Origin: Vreelandella olivaria | GTDB lineage: Bacteria > Pseudomonadota > Gammaproteobacteria > Pseudomonadales > Halomonadaceae | Direction: 5' to 3' | DNA: 64,000 nucleotides | Assembly: GCF_023507745.1 (NCBI RefSeq) | Contig: NZ_JALPZO010000144.1 | Location: forward strand, 107,734 to 171,733 | Part shown: piece after piece, positions 8,659 to 16,203 of the stretch | Layout: each line of letters opens with the position of its first letter | Position numbering within the stretch: position 1 is the stretch's first letter | Translations under genes and position numbers: made by a program | Notes under the pieces: generated by a model | Told to the model about the DNA's origin: nothing | The model's database searches: none | What the model saw: only the letters and a program-made list of their open reading frames with translations

Positions 8659-10104
8659 ATGCGACTACGTAATTTAATTATTTTAACGGTAATTGTGCCG
8701 CTCTTTATTGTGTTGGTGGTATTTAGCCTTGTCGCTATTAAATCATTGGAAGACAACGTTCGTTCCAAGCTGCAAACGGAAGTCGAAATTATCACCAGGG
8801 CGCTAAGCACCTCCTTGAGCTATGCCGTCGCCCGGGATAGCGCTACCCCCCTTGAGGAATCGCTACAATCCGCCTTCTCTTTCCACCGAATTTACGGTGC
8901 CTATGTATTCGATACACAGGGCCGGGAGGTGTATGGACTTGGGCTAGGTAAAGACCTGTTTACCCCGGAAGAGATACAACAGGTAATCGAACGTGATGAT
9001 CTGTATAGCAACTATCGCCAGCATGAAGGCTGGACCTACTATTCAGCCCTCACGCCGCTACGCACTCAGGATGGCACAGTACATGGGGTACTCCAGGTAA
9101 ACCGGCTGAATACCGGTATCGAAAACTATACGGGCTTTATCAGTATCGTGGCGGTGCTGGTCTTTGTTATCGGCGCAGCGGGCATTGTGTTCAGCATCTG
9201 GTGGGGGTTCCGCCACTACATTGAGCGCCCCCTGAACCGTCTGTTGCGCGTCATGTTGCTCGTGGAAGACGGCGATCGCAGCCAGCGGGCCAGCGTGGAA
9301 GGCCCTACCGAGTACCGTCGACTGGCCTCAGGGCTAAACGGTATGCTGGATGCCATGGCTGAGAAAGATCGCGATATCGATGCGCGCCAGCGGCGGGAGA
9401 TTGAACTAGAAAAGCGCCTGAGAAAATCCAAGAAGCTCGCCGAGCTTGGCGTGCTGGCAGCAGGTGTCGCCCATGAAATTGGTGCTCCGCTGACCGTCAT
9501 TAATGGTCAGGCCCAGCGTCTGGCCCGACGGGATGTCATTGGCGACCCGGAACGCGCCCAACTTGGCCGTATCCGTGGCGAAGTAGAACGCATTGTCGAA
9601 ATTGTGCGCCAGCTGATGGAGCTAGGCCGACAACATAACGTAGAGAAAGGTAACCAGGCCCTTGATCAGCTTATCCTGAATGCCAGTGAACTGGTGGAAG
9701 AGGAACTGGAGCCACGAAATATTCGTCTAGATGTTGATCTTCCCTCACCTGCCCCCAATTTACTGGTTAATGGACAGCAAATTGTGCAAGTGCTTACCAA
9801 CCTATTACGCAATGCAGCGCAAGCACCTAACGTCAGCCTGATCCGCGTACGTGCAAAGCGACACAATGATGAGCTAACGCTTTGGGTGGAAGATAACGGG
9901 CCAGGCATTCCCTCATCGCACCATCATCAAGTGTTTGACCCTTTCTTTACCACCAAGCCTGTAGGCCAAGGCAGTGGTCTGGGGCTTTCCATGGTGCATC
10001 GCATTATTAACGACCACGGCGGGACGATTGGCGTATTTGACAGCGACCTTGGCGGTGCTGGCTTTGAAATTACGCTGCCCCTTAGTGAAACCGCATCCGC
10101 TTGA
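8659..10104 (+). CDS. Membrane sensor histidine kinase (HAMP, HisKA, HATPase_c)
   Basis: 481 residues. TM1 is at about residues 6-27, a periplasmic domain of about 130 residues follows, TM2 is at about 160-182, and then HAMP. A HisKA domain carries the phosphoacceptor His272 in AAGVAHEIGAPLTV. The catalytic domain has the N box NLLRNAAQAP, the G1 box VEDNGPGIP and the G2 box GQGSGLGLSMVHRI. The architecture is that of NtrB/ZraS-like kinases that pair with sigma-54 activators. It starts 26 bases after the sugar dehydrogenase gene, and the regulator starts 11 bases after its stop. The signal is unknown. Confidence 0.9.
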   Translation: MRLRNLIILTVIVPLFIVLVVFSLVAIKSLEDNVRSKLQTEVEIITRALSTSLSYAVARDSATPLEESLQSAFSFHRIYGAYVFDTQGREVYGLGLGKDLFTPEEIQQVIERDDLYSNYRQHEGWTYYSALTPLRTQDGTVHGVLQVNRLNTGIENYTGFISIVAVLVFVIGAAGIVFSIWWGFRHYIERPLNRLLRVMLLVEDGDRSQRASVEGPTEYRRLASGLNGMLDAMAEKDRDIDARQRREIELEKRLRKSKKLAELGVLAAGVAHEIGAPLTVINGQAQRLARRDVIGDPERAQLGRIRGEVERIVEIVRQLMELGRQHNVEKGNQALDQLILNASELVEEELEPRNIRLDVDLPSPAPNLLVNGQQIVQVLTNLLRNAAQAPNVSLIRVRAKRHNDELTLWVEDNGPGIPSSHHHQVFDPFFTTKPVGQGSGLGLSMVHRIINDHGGTIGVFDSDLGGAGFEITLPLSETASA

Positions 10105-10115
10105 GGACAACGTTT

Positions 10116-11516
10116 GTGACCCATCAGGAACACCTTTTACCGTTATTGGTGGTGGAAGATGACGCCGCTATACGCGAGTTATTGGAAGAAGAGCTCAACG
10201 ACGCGGGCTACGACACACTGGGCGTTCCCAGCGCAGAAGAAGCAATTGCGCTGTTAAGCCATACGCCCGTTGCAATGATGATTACCGATGTCAGGCTGCC
10301 GGGGATGACCGGCATTCAATTACTGCAACAGTTGCGCCAGAGCGGCAGTGAGCTCGGGATTATTGTGATTACCGCCTTCGGTACGATCGATCAGGCGGTA
10401 GAAGCGCTTAAGCTTGGTGCCGATGATTTTCTTACCAAGCCGCTTGATTTGGATGCTATCCGCGAAGCCGTATTTCGCGTACTGGAGCGTCAGCGGTTGT
10501 CGCTTTCCCACGATACCGTGCTGAATCACTTCCATGGCATTGTCGGTAAAAGCAACGCCATGCAAGCGCTATTTCACAACGCTTCGCGTCTGGCCAAAAG
10601 TGATGCGCCTATTCTGATTCTGGGCGAAAGCGGTACAGGTAAAGAGCTGCTTGCCCGAGCCATCCACCAGGAAAGCCCACGCCATGATGCGCCATTTGTT
10701 CCCGTCAACTGCGCCAGTATTCCCGCAGATTTGATGGAGAGTGAGTTTTTTGGCCATGTGAAAGGTGCCTTTACCGGTGCCAATGAAGCACGCAAGGGGC
10801 TTTTTCATAGCGCCCAGGGTGGCAGCCTGTTTTTGGATGAAATCGGTGAAATGCCGATTAATCTGCAAGCCAAGCTCTTACGCGCTTTACAGGAAAAGAC
10901 TGTCCGCCCGGTTGGTGGAGAACGGGAAGAACCTGTGGACGTGCGTATTATTGCAGCGACTCACCGTAACCTGGAAAAAGAGATTGAGCAGGAGAACTTC
11001 CGCAGCGACTTATTTTATCGACTGGAAACCTTCTCACTGCGCATTCCTCCACTAAGAGAGCGTGGCACCGATATTGAGCATCTGATTTTTGCGCTGATTG
11101 ATAAGCATGCAGAAGCTCAGGGTAAGCAGATTGAGCAGATTGAACCGGAAGCCTTGCACAGCCTCCTGAACTACACCTACCCCGGTAACGTACGGGAGCT
11201 TGAAAACGCTATTATGCGTGCGGTTACGCTAAGCGAGGAAGGTGTGCTCCACCATCAGGATTTACCCGAACGGCTACGCGAACAGGCTAGCCAGGAATCA
11301 GGCAGCGAGATCACCCCCACACTCAGCGGGGAAGTACTGCCTGGCACCCAGGTACCTGCACCAGCGCCCGCTCGGTGGCCCAGTCTGGAAGAAGTGGAAA
11401 AACGCTATATCCGTAAAGTACTTGAAGCCACTGGTGGCAATAAGCGCAGAACGGCTGAAGTACTTGGCATTGCCCGACGCACTCTTTATCGTCGTCTGGA
11501 AGACGACACCGAATAA
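10116..11516 (+). CDS. NtrC-family sigma-54-dependent response regulator
   Basis: 466 residues from GTG 10116, chosen because GAGG lies nine bases upstream; a TTG at 10101 in the same frame would overlap the kinase stop. The receiver domain has the phosphorylatable Asp58 (ITDVRLPG). The AAA+ domain has Walker A GESGTGKE and the sigma-54 contact loop GAFTGA. The C terminus is a Fis-type HTH (NKRRTAEVLGIARRTLYRRL). It should be phosphorylated by the adjacent kinase and activate sigma-54 promoters. I found no convincing -24/-12 element in the window, so its targets remain open. Confidence 0.92.
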   Translation: MTHQEHLLPLLVVEDDAAIRELLEEELNDAGYDTLGVPSAEEAIALLSHTPVAMMITDVRLPGMTGIQLLQQLRQSGSELGIIVITAFGTIDQAVEALKLGADDFLTKPLDLDAIREAVFRVLERQRLSLSHDTVLNHFHGIVGKSNAMQALFHNASRLAKSDAPILILGESGTGKELLARAIHQESPRHDAPFVPVNCASIPADLMESEFFGHVKGAFTGANEARKGLFHSAQGGSLFLDEIGEMPINLQAKLLRALQEKTVRPVGGEREEPVDVRIIAATHRNLEKEIEQENFRSDLFYRLETFSLRIPPLRERGTDIEHLIFALIDKHAEAQGKQIEQIEPEALHSLLNYTYPGNVRELENAIMRAVTLSEEGVLHHQDLPERLREQASQESGSEITPTLSGEVLPGTQVPAPAPARWPSLEEVEKRYIRKVLEATGGNKRRTAEVLGIARRTLYRRLEDDTE

Positions 11517-11556
11517 CCTCCAGCCTGCAACTCTCCTGCACCATGGGCTAACATCA

Positions 11557-11591
11557 TGCCAAGGCGGGGCTATATGTACCTAGCCTTGGCA
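11557..11591. terminator. Hairpin between converging regulator and lipoprotein genes
   Basis: TGCCAAGGC pairs perfectly with GCCTTGGCA across a 17-base loop. It lies between the stop of the NtrC-type gene (11516) and that of the convergent lipoprotein gene (11605). There is no T tract, so function as a terminator is uncertain. Confidence 0.4.
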
Positions 11592-11604
11592 TCAGCCTTA
11601 TCAG

Positions 11605-11802
11605 TTACAGCTCATCGCTGGGCGCCTCACCGGCGTCCTCATTCGACATGGGGCCTTGGCTCATTGGCTGTTCAGGTTCAGGCTCTGCTTCCTCATTAGG
11701 CGGCGAGCTATCACCACACCCAGCCAACGCCAACGTACCAAGGACCAACATGCCACTTAGCAGTAATACGCCCAAACGGCTATTGCGGATTGATGACATC
11801 AT
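11605..11802 (-). CDS. Small acidic lipoprotein, unknown function
   Basis: 65 residues. A lipoprotein signal peptide with lipobox LALAGC puts the lipidated cysteine at about residue 29. The mature part is only about 37 residues, made almost wholly of Glu, Asp, Pro, Ser and Met, with no recognisable domain. GGAG lies six bases upstream of ATG 11802. It resembles the next gene (12069-12473) in lipobox and composition, which suggests related origin or role. A disordered, anionic periplasmic or membrane tether is all that can be said. Confidence 0.75.
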   Translation of the reverse strand: MMSSIRNSRLGVLLLSGMLVLGTLALAGCGDSSPPNEEAEPEPEQPMSQGPMSNEDAGEAPSDEL

Positions 11803-11960
11803 GTCGTACTCCTTCCTTTAAGTGATATGCCTGTGCGATAACCACCTCTTCAACGTAGCGGCTTGGCCCTGATTTTTCCAAATTCATCACTTTGTTCTGG
11901 CACGGTGTTAGGGCGTTCAGTCCAGTGATTCGATACAACTTTTGCTGAGCAGAAATGAAC

Positions 11961-11985
11961 AAAAAAACCCCCGCGGGCGCGGGGG
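11961..11985 (-). terminator. Terminator of the 134-residue lipoprotein gene
   Basis: On the minus strand CCCCCGCG and CGCGGGGG form an eight-pair GC stem around a two-base loop, followed by seven T. It lies 84 bases beyond the stop of the upstream lipoprotein gene. Confidence 0.85.
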
Positions 11986-12068
11986 GAAAGGATGATAAAC
12001 CGTGTGGAGCAGCCGCAGGGAACAGACAGCTGGGTCGGCTTACCATCGTAGGGAGCGGTGGGCAGTTA

Positions 12069-12473
12069 CTAGCCGCCAGTCATCTCGTCGTCATCTTCAT
12101 CAGCACCGGGCATTGGGTCAGTGCCTTCACCAAAACCAGGCTCCTCTTCCAGATCCGCATCCATCTCCGGCTCTTCACCTGGCATTGGCTCTTGGGTACC
12201 TACAGCATCATCATCAAGCCCCGGGTCACCATTCATCGCTGGTTCCTGGGGCGCTGCTGCTGAGTCACCCATAGTAGTCTCGTCATCCATCGCAGGCGCT
12301 TCACCAGTAGAAGTGGTGGCATCCTGCTCTAATGTCTCGGGTTGCTGAGCAGGTGGCATTTCATCTTCACCATTACCACAACCTGCTAATGTCAATGTGC
12401 TTACGGTAGCCGCCAACATGCACAGCGTTAATACGCGCGGACGCTTAATGGCCTGTTTCGCTTGCTTATCCAT
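12069..12473 (-). CDS. Acidic lipoprotein, unknown function
   Basis: 134 residues. A signal peptide ends in the lipobox LTLAGC, with the lipidated cysteine at about residue 32. The mature chain of about 100 residues is low-complexity, rich in Asp, Glu, Pro, Met and Gly, with loosely repeated PMPG and EPxMxxD elements and a very acidic C terminus (DEDDDEMTGG). No domain is recognisable. It is transcribed toward the smaller lipoprotein gene, but a strong terminator lies between them, so they are probably separate units. It lies back to back with proV across 434 bases. Salt-related expression is a guess from position only. Confidence 0.75.
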   Translation of the reverse strand: MDKQAKQAIKRPRVLTLCMLAATVSTLTLAGCGNGEDEMPPAQQPETLEQDATTSTGEAPAMDDETTMGDSAAAPQEPAMNGDPGLDDDAVGTQEPMPGEEPEMDADLEEEPGFGEGTDPMPGADEDDDEMTGG

Positions 12474-12758
12474 AAGACTTGCCTCCGTTGAAACTCACTA
12501 ATATCGCTTGTGCAGTCACTGCCCTGGCTTGACCAACACATGAAGTGCAGGTAGACAGTACATTACATGACGTTAAATCATCTTTATCTTCAACCTACTC
12601 TATTCACTTAGTATGCCAAAGCCAACAAATTATAAATTATAAACTATAAATCAATAACTTAAAAAATAAAAACAAGCTCCTGTAATACGCTAATCCAATC
12701 ACTTACATGGGTGCAAAATGGCACATGTGGCGTTTATTGTCCGCATAATCGAGGCGTT
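12474..12758. other. AT-rich intergenic region upstream of proV
   Basis: No gene is visible. It includes a strongly AT-rich tract at about 12605-12680, unlike the surrounding DNA, and separates the divergent lipoprotein and proV genes. In enterobacteria the proU control region is likewise AT-rich and bound by H-NS-like proteins; whether that holds here is inference. Confidence 0.5.
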
Positions 12759-12787
12759 GTGACACATAGCTAACACTTATGTATAAT
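12759..12787 (+). promoter_or_regulatory. Sigma-70 promoter of the proVW operon
   Basis: GTGACA (5 of 6 to the -35 consensus) at 12759-12764, a 17-base spacer, then a perfect TATAAT at 12782-12787. Transcription would start near 12794 and leave a leader of about 114 bases before proV. Confidence 0.7.
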
Positions 12788-12839
12788 AATTAGTAATAAA
12801 TTTTTGAACATAACCTCAATTTCTACTTATGAACCGTTC

Positions 12840-12871
12840 TGTGTCGCTGTTTTCAATCAAGCAACGACACA
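12840..12871 (+). other. Hairpin in the proV 5' leader
   Basis: TGTGTCG and CGACACA form a seven-pair stem, extended after one mismatch by TG/CA, around a 12-base loop. It lies in the predicted leader, about 37 bases before proV. There is no T tract, so it is a candidate mRNA structure, not a terminator. Confidence 0.45.
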
Positions 12872-12907
12872 AGGCTGCTCATCTCAATATATAAGGCACC
12901 GCTATAT

Positions 12908-14110
12908 ATGGACGAGACACGCTCTGTCAAAATTCAGGTACGCGGCTTAAGCAAGGTGTTTGGCAAGCAGCCTAAAAAAGCCCTTGAGCTGCGCGACCAG
13001 GGCCTTAAACGCCCGGAAATACTTGAGAAAACCGGCCAGACGCTGGGCCTCTCGAATATCTCTTTCGATGTTTACGAAGGCGAACTGTTAGTCATTATGG
13101 GCCTTTCAGGCTCAGGTAAATCCACCCTGATTCGCTGCCTGAACCGCCTGATTGATACGACAGAAGGCGACATCATCATTGATGGTGAAAATATTCCCAC
13201 GCTGGGAGAGAAAGCGCTTCTTGAGTGTCGGCGGCGCCACTTTTCGATGGTTTTTCAAAACTTTGCGCTCTTCCCTCACCGTACCGTTCAGCAGAACGCC
13301 GAGTTCGGGCTTGAAATTCGTGGCATTGATAAGGTGGAGCGTAGAGACATTGCTCACACTGCACTTAAACAGGTGGGCTTAGAAGGCTGGGAAGACGCTT
13401 ATCCCAACCAACTTTCCGGCGGCATGCAGCAGCGTGTGGGGCTAGCGCGCGCCCTGGCAAACGATGCCAGCGTATTGTTGATGGATGAAGCATTTTCCGC
13501 TCTTGATCCGCTGATCCGGAAGGATATGCAGCAAGAGCTTTTACAACTGCAATCAAAAATGCAGAAAACCACCGTATTCATTACCCACGACCTGGATGAA
13601 GCGCTCAATATTGGCGACCGCATCGTGCTGCTGAAAGATGGCGAGATCGTACAGATAGGTACCCCTGAAGAGATTCTTACCCAACCAGCAGATGACTACG
13701 TGCGCCGCTTTATCGAGGGTGTGGATCGCTCCCGAGTGCTGACAGCCGAAAGCGCCATGCGGCCAGTAAGAACAACGGCCCGTAGCAGTGACGGCCCACG
13801 CACGGCGCTGCATCGCATGCGCGACCATAGTATTGATTCGATCTACGTTACTGACCGCGACCGCCACCTGCTCGGTTTGCTCGAAGCCGAGACCGCAAGC
13901 CGTGCCATTGAAGCCAAGGCCGAGACAATTACCGATTATCTCACTCAGGACTTCCGTAAAGTGCCGCCTGAAGAGCCACTCCAGAACCTGTTTGCCATGT
14001 TTAGTGAAAAGAGCTTTCCTATCGCCGTTGTTGATAAGCAGCAGCGCCTGCTGGGTGTGGTGGTAAAAGGCGCCGTATTGGATGAACTGGCACGAGCAGG
14101 AGAGCAATAA
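12908..14110 (+). CDS. proV: Glycine betaine/proline ABC transporter ATP-binding protein
   Basis: 400 residues, the length of ProV. Features in order: an N-terminal extension typical of ProV/OpuAA, Walker A GLSGSGKST at about 65-73, signature LSGGMQQR, Walker B VLLMDEAFSALD, and a C-terminal pair of CBS motifs at about 280-395 that in OpuA-type transporters senses ionic strength. It energises osmoprotectant import through ProW. The stop overlaps the proW start by one base (TAATG). A good sigma-70 promoter lies about 120 bases upstream. Confidence 0.95.
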   Translation: MDETRSVKIQVRGLSKVFGKQPKKALELRDQGLKRPEILEKTGQTLGLSNISFDVYEGELLVIMGLSGSGKSTLIRCLNRLIDTTEGDIIIDGENIPTLGEKALLECRRRHFSMVFQNFALFPHRTVQQNAEFGLEIRGIDKVERRDIAHTALKQVGLEGWEDAYPNQLSGGMQQRVGLARALANDASVLLMDEAFSALDPLIRKDMQQELLQLQSKMQKTTVFITHDLDEALNIGDRIVLLKDGEIVQIGTPEEILTQPADDYVRRFIEGVDRSRVLTAESAMRPVRTTARSSDGPRTALHRMRDHSIDSIYVTDRDRHLLGLLEAETASRAIEAKAETITDYLTQDFRKVPPEEPLQNLFAMFSEKSFPIAVVDKQQRLLGVVVKGAVLDELARAGEQ

Positions 14111-14940
14111 TGGACATTCCCCGTATCCCCCTGGGCAACTGGATTGAAGGCGGCCTTAACTGGCTAACCAGTGAGTACTCACTGGTAACCCGCGGCATTT
14201 CACGCTTCACGCAGACCGGCATCAATAGTTTGAATGACAGCCTAATGTGGCTGCCAGAGTGGGCGCTGCTGGCAATTATTGCACTGCTGTGCTGGAAAAT
14301 CGCCAGTATCCGTTTGGCCATTGGTGCCGCTGCGGGCTTGGCATTAATCTGGAATCTGGGGCTCTGGAACCCCATGATCGAAACGCTTACGCTTGTGGTT
14401 ATCGCCACCTTTGTGGCTGTGGTCATTGCATTGCCAGTGGGCATTGCCGCCGCCCTTTCTGAGCGACTATACCGGCTCATCATGCCCGCGCTCGACTTTA
14501 TGCAGACCATGCCTGCATTCGTCTATTTGATACCCGCCATTCCATTTTTCGGTATCGGTTCTGTATCGGCTATTTTTGCCACCGTCATTTTTTCAATGCC
14601 ACCAGCGATACGTTTCACCACACTGGGTATTCGTCAGGTTCCCGTTGAGCTTATCGAAGCTGCCGATGCCTACGGTGCCACCCGGGGCCAGAAACTTGTC
14701 AAAGTGCAGTTGCCACTGTCCCTGCCAACAATAATGGCCGGGATTAATCAAACCATTATGCTGGCGCTTTCAATGGTGGTAATCGCTGCGATGATCGGTG
14801 CAGATGGGCTGGGCAGTGAAGTCTGGCGTGCCATTCAGCGCCTGCGTCCTGGTGATGGCTTTGAAGCCGGCATTGCCGTTGTTATTTTGGCCATGCTACT
14901 GGATCGCTTGACCCAGTCCCTGCGTAAATCGCGCCAGTAA
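14110..14940 (+). CDS. proW: Glycine betaine/proline ABC transporter permease
   Basis: 276 residues with about six hydrophobic segments in the C-terminal two thirds. The EAA loop that docks on the ATPase is visible near residue 180 (EAADAYGATRGQKLVKVQLP). It is shorter than E. coli ProW (about 354), lacking much of the long N-terminal extension, as in OpuAB-like and other ProW forms. It is coupled to proV by a one-base overlap and forms the inner-membrane channel for betaine-type solutes. Confidence 0.94.
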   Translation: MDIPRIPLGNWIEGGLNWLTSEYSLVTRGISRFTQTGINSLNDSLMWLPEWALLAIIALLCWKIASIRLAIGAAAGLALIWNLGLWNPMIETLTLVVIATFVAVVIALPVGIAAALSERLYRLIMPALDFMQTMPAFVYLIPAIPFFGIGSVSAIFATVIFSMPPAIRFTTLGIRQVPVELIEAADAYGATRGQKLVKVQLPLSLPTIMAGINQTIMLALSMVVIAAMIGADGLGSEVWRAIQRLRPGDGFEAGIAVVILAMLLDRLTQSLRKSRQ

Positions 14941-14998
14941 TCTCATTGTCAGGCGTGCTGCGTTGACTGACAAGCTTGATCAGCACTCCATCAATGAC

Positions 14999-15014
14999 CA
15001 TGCTGAACAGCATG
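14999..15014 (+). other. Perfect inverted repeat between proW and proX
   Basis: CATGCTG-AA-CAGCATG is a perfect seven-base inverted repeat in the 166-base gap between proW and proX, followed by CTCTTCATTTTTATT. It could be a weak attenuator, an mRNA stabiliser or an operator; the two-base loop is too tight for all seven pairs to form. Confidence 0.4.
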
Positions 15015-15106
15015 CTCTTCATTTTTATTAAGGCTTGTCATATACGACGTTTATAAAGTGCATCGGGTTATACAACCCCATTGTTTAAACACCAGGGAGC
15101 AAGTGA

Positions 15107-15973
15107 ATGAAAACTCGCACGTTGAATCACCGCATCCGTTTCGCTTCACTAGCCGTTGTCGCAGGTACCGGCCTTACTGTTGGGAGCCTTGCCCACGCCC
15201 AGGGCACGGTCAACCTCGGCTATGTTGAGTGGTCTTCTGAAGTCGCCTCCACCAATGTCATTGCCGCAGTACTTGAGCAGGCTGGCTTTGACGTAGAGCT
15301 GACCTCCCTTTCCGCGGCGGCCATGTTTCAGGCACTTTCGACAGGTGATACCGATGCTATTGTAGCGGCTTGGCTACCCACCACTCACGCAGAATACATG
15401 GAGCGGATTGGTGATCAGGTGGAAGACCTGGGCGTCAATCTGGACGGAACCAAGCTCGGCTTAGTCGTCCCTGAATACACCGATATCGACTCGATTGCCG
15501 ACCTCAACGACAACACCGACCGTTTCAACAATGAGATCATCGGCATAGATCCAGGCGCTGGCTTAATGGGCCTGACGGAAGAGGTGGTCGATACCTACGG
15601 CCTTGAGCTAAGCCTGCGCAGTGGTAGCGATGCCACCATGGTGGCGGCACTCAGCAATGCCATTAACAACGAAGAAGACATCGTTGTGACCAGTTGGACA
15701 CCCCATTGGATGTTCGCTCGCTGGGACCTCAAATACCTTGAAGATCCAGAATCCATTTACGGTGGCGCGGAACAGATACATACCATTGTACGTCAAGGCC
15801 TGGAAGATGACATGCCAGAAGCCTACGCTATTCTGGAGGCGTTTGAGTGGACACCAGAACAGATGGGGGAAGTGATGCTCATGAACCAGGAGGATGGTAG
15901 CGACCCCTACGAAAACGCCAAACAGTGGGTTGAAGAGAATCAGGATGTGGTAGAGCAGTGGCTAAATAGTTAA
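15107..15973 (+). CDS. proX: Glycine betaine-binding periplasmic protein (ProX/OpuAC type)
   Basis: 288 residues. A signal peptide is cleaved near AHAQG. The mature protein opens with LGYVEWSSEVASTNV, the usual first strand of OpuAC-type proteins, whose Trp/Tyr residues make the aromatic box for quaternary ammonium ligands; further aromatics follow (VVTSWTPHWMFARWD near residue 200). It follows CAGGGAG. It serves ProVW. The 166-base gap with an inverted repeat suggests it may be expressed at a different level from proVW. GC content and context are like its neighbours. Confidence 0.93.
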   Translation: MKTRTLNHRIRFASLAVVAGTGLTVGSLAHAQGTVNLGYVEWSSEVASTNVIAAVLEQAGFDVELTSLSAAAMFQALSTGDTDAIVAAWLPTTHAEYMERIGDQVEDLGVNLDGTKLGLVVPEYTDIDSIADLNDNTDRFNNEIIGIDPGAGLMGLTEEVVDTYGLELSLRSGSDATMVAALSNAINNEEDIVVTSWTPHWMFARWDLKYLEDPESIYGGAEQIHTIVRQGLEDDMPEAYAILEAFEWTPEQMGEVMLMNQEDGSDPYENAKQWVEENQDVVEQWLNS

Positions 15974-15993
15974 GCGCTCCTCACCATGACCAC

Positions 15994-16021
15994 ACAACAG
16001 AGGGTTACGGCCCTCTGTTGT
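15994..16021 (+). terminator. Probable terminator after proX
   Basis: ACAACAGAGGG pairs perfectly with CCCTCTGTTGT over 11 bases around a six-base loop, 20 bases after the proX stop. The T tract is poor, so termination may be partial. Confidence 0.6.
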
Positions 16022-16203
16022 CGTTGTAAGCATCGCCATTTTTATGCAGATATGCGCATTCGCTTAACAAACATTAAGCAACGTTTGCTACTGTTAGCTA
16101 TGTAACGCGTGCCAACCCGTGCATCATATACTCGACGTGACGCTTTGGCCGTCATGCAGTGGATATGGGCCGGGTGGTTTTTGTTCGACATGGAGAGGCT
16201 CCC

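Noticed and set aside
11898..11913. TGGCACG as a sigma-54 -24 element
   Set aside because: No GC element at the -12 position at the required spacing.
13553..14107. Minus-strand frame of 184 codons opposite proV
   Set aside because: Shadow of proV; cysteine- and histidine-scattered sequence without domain.
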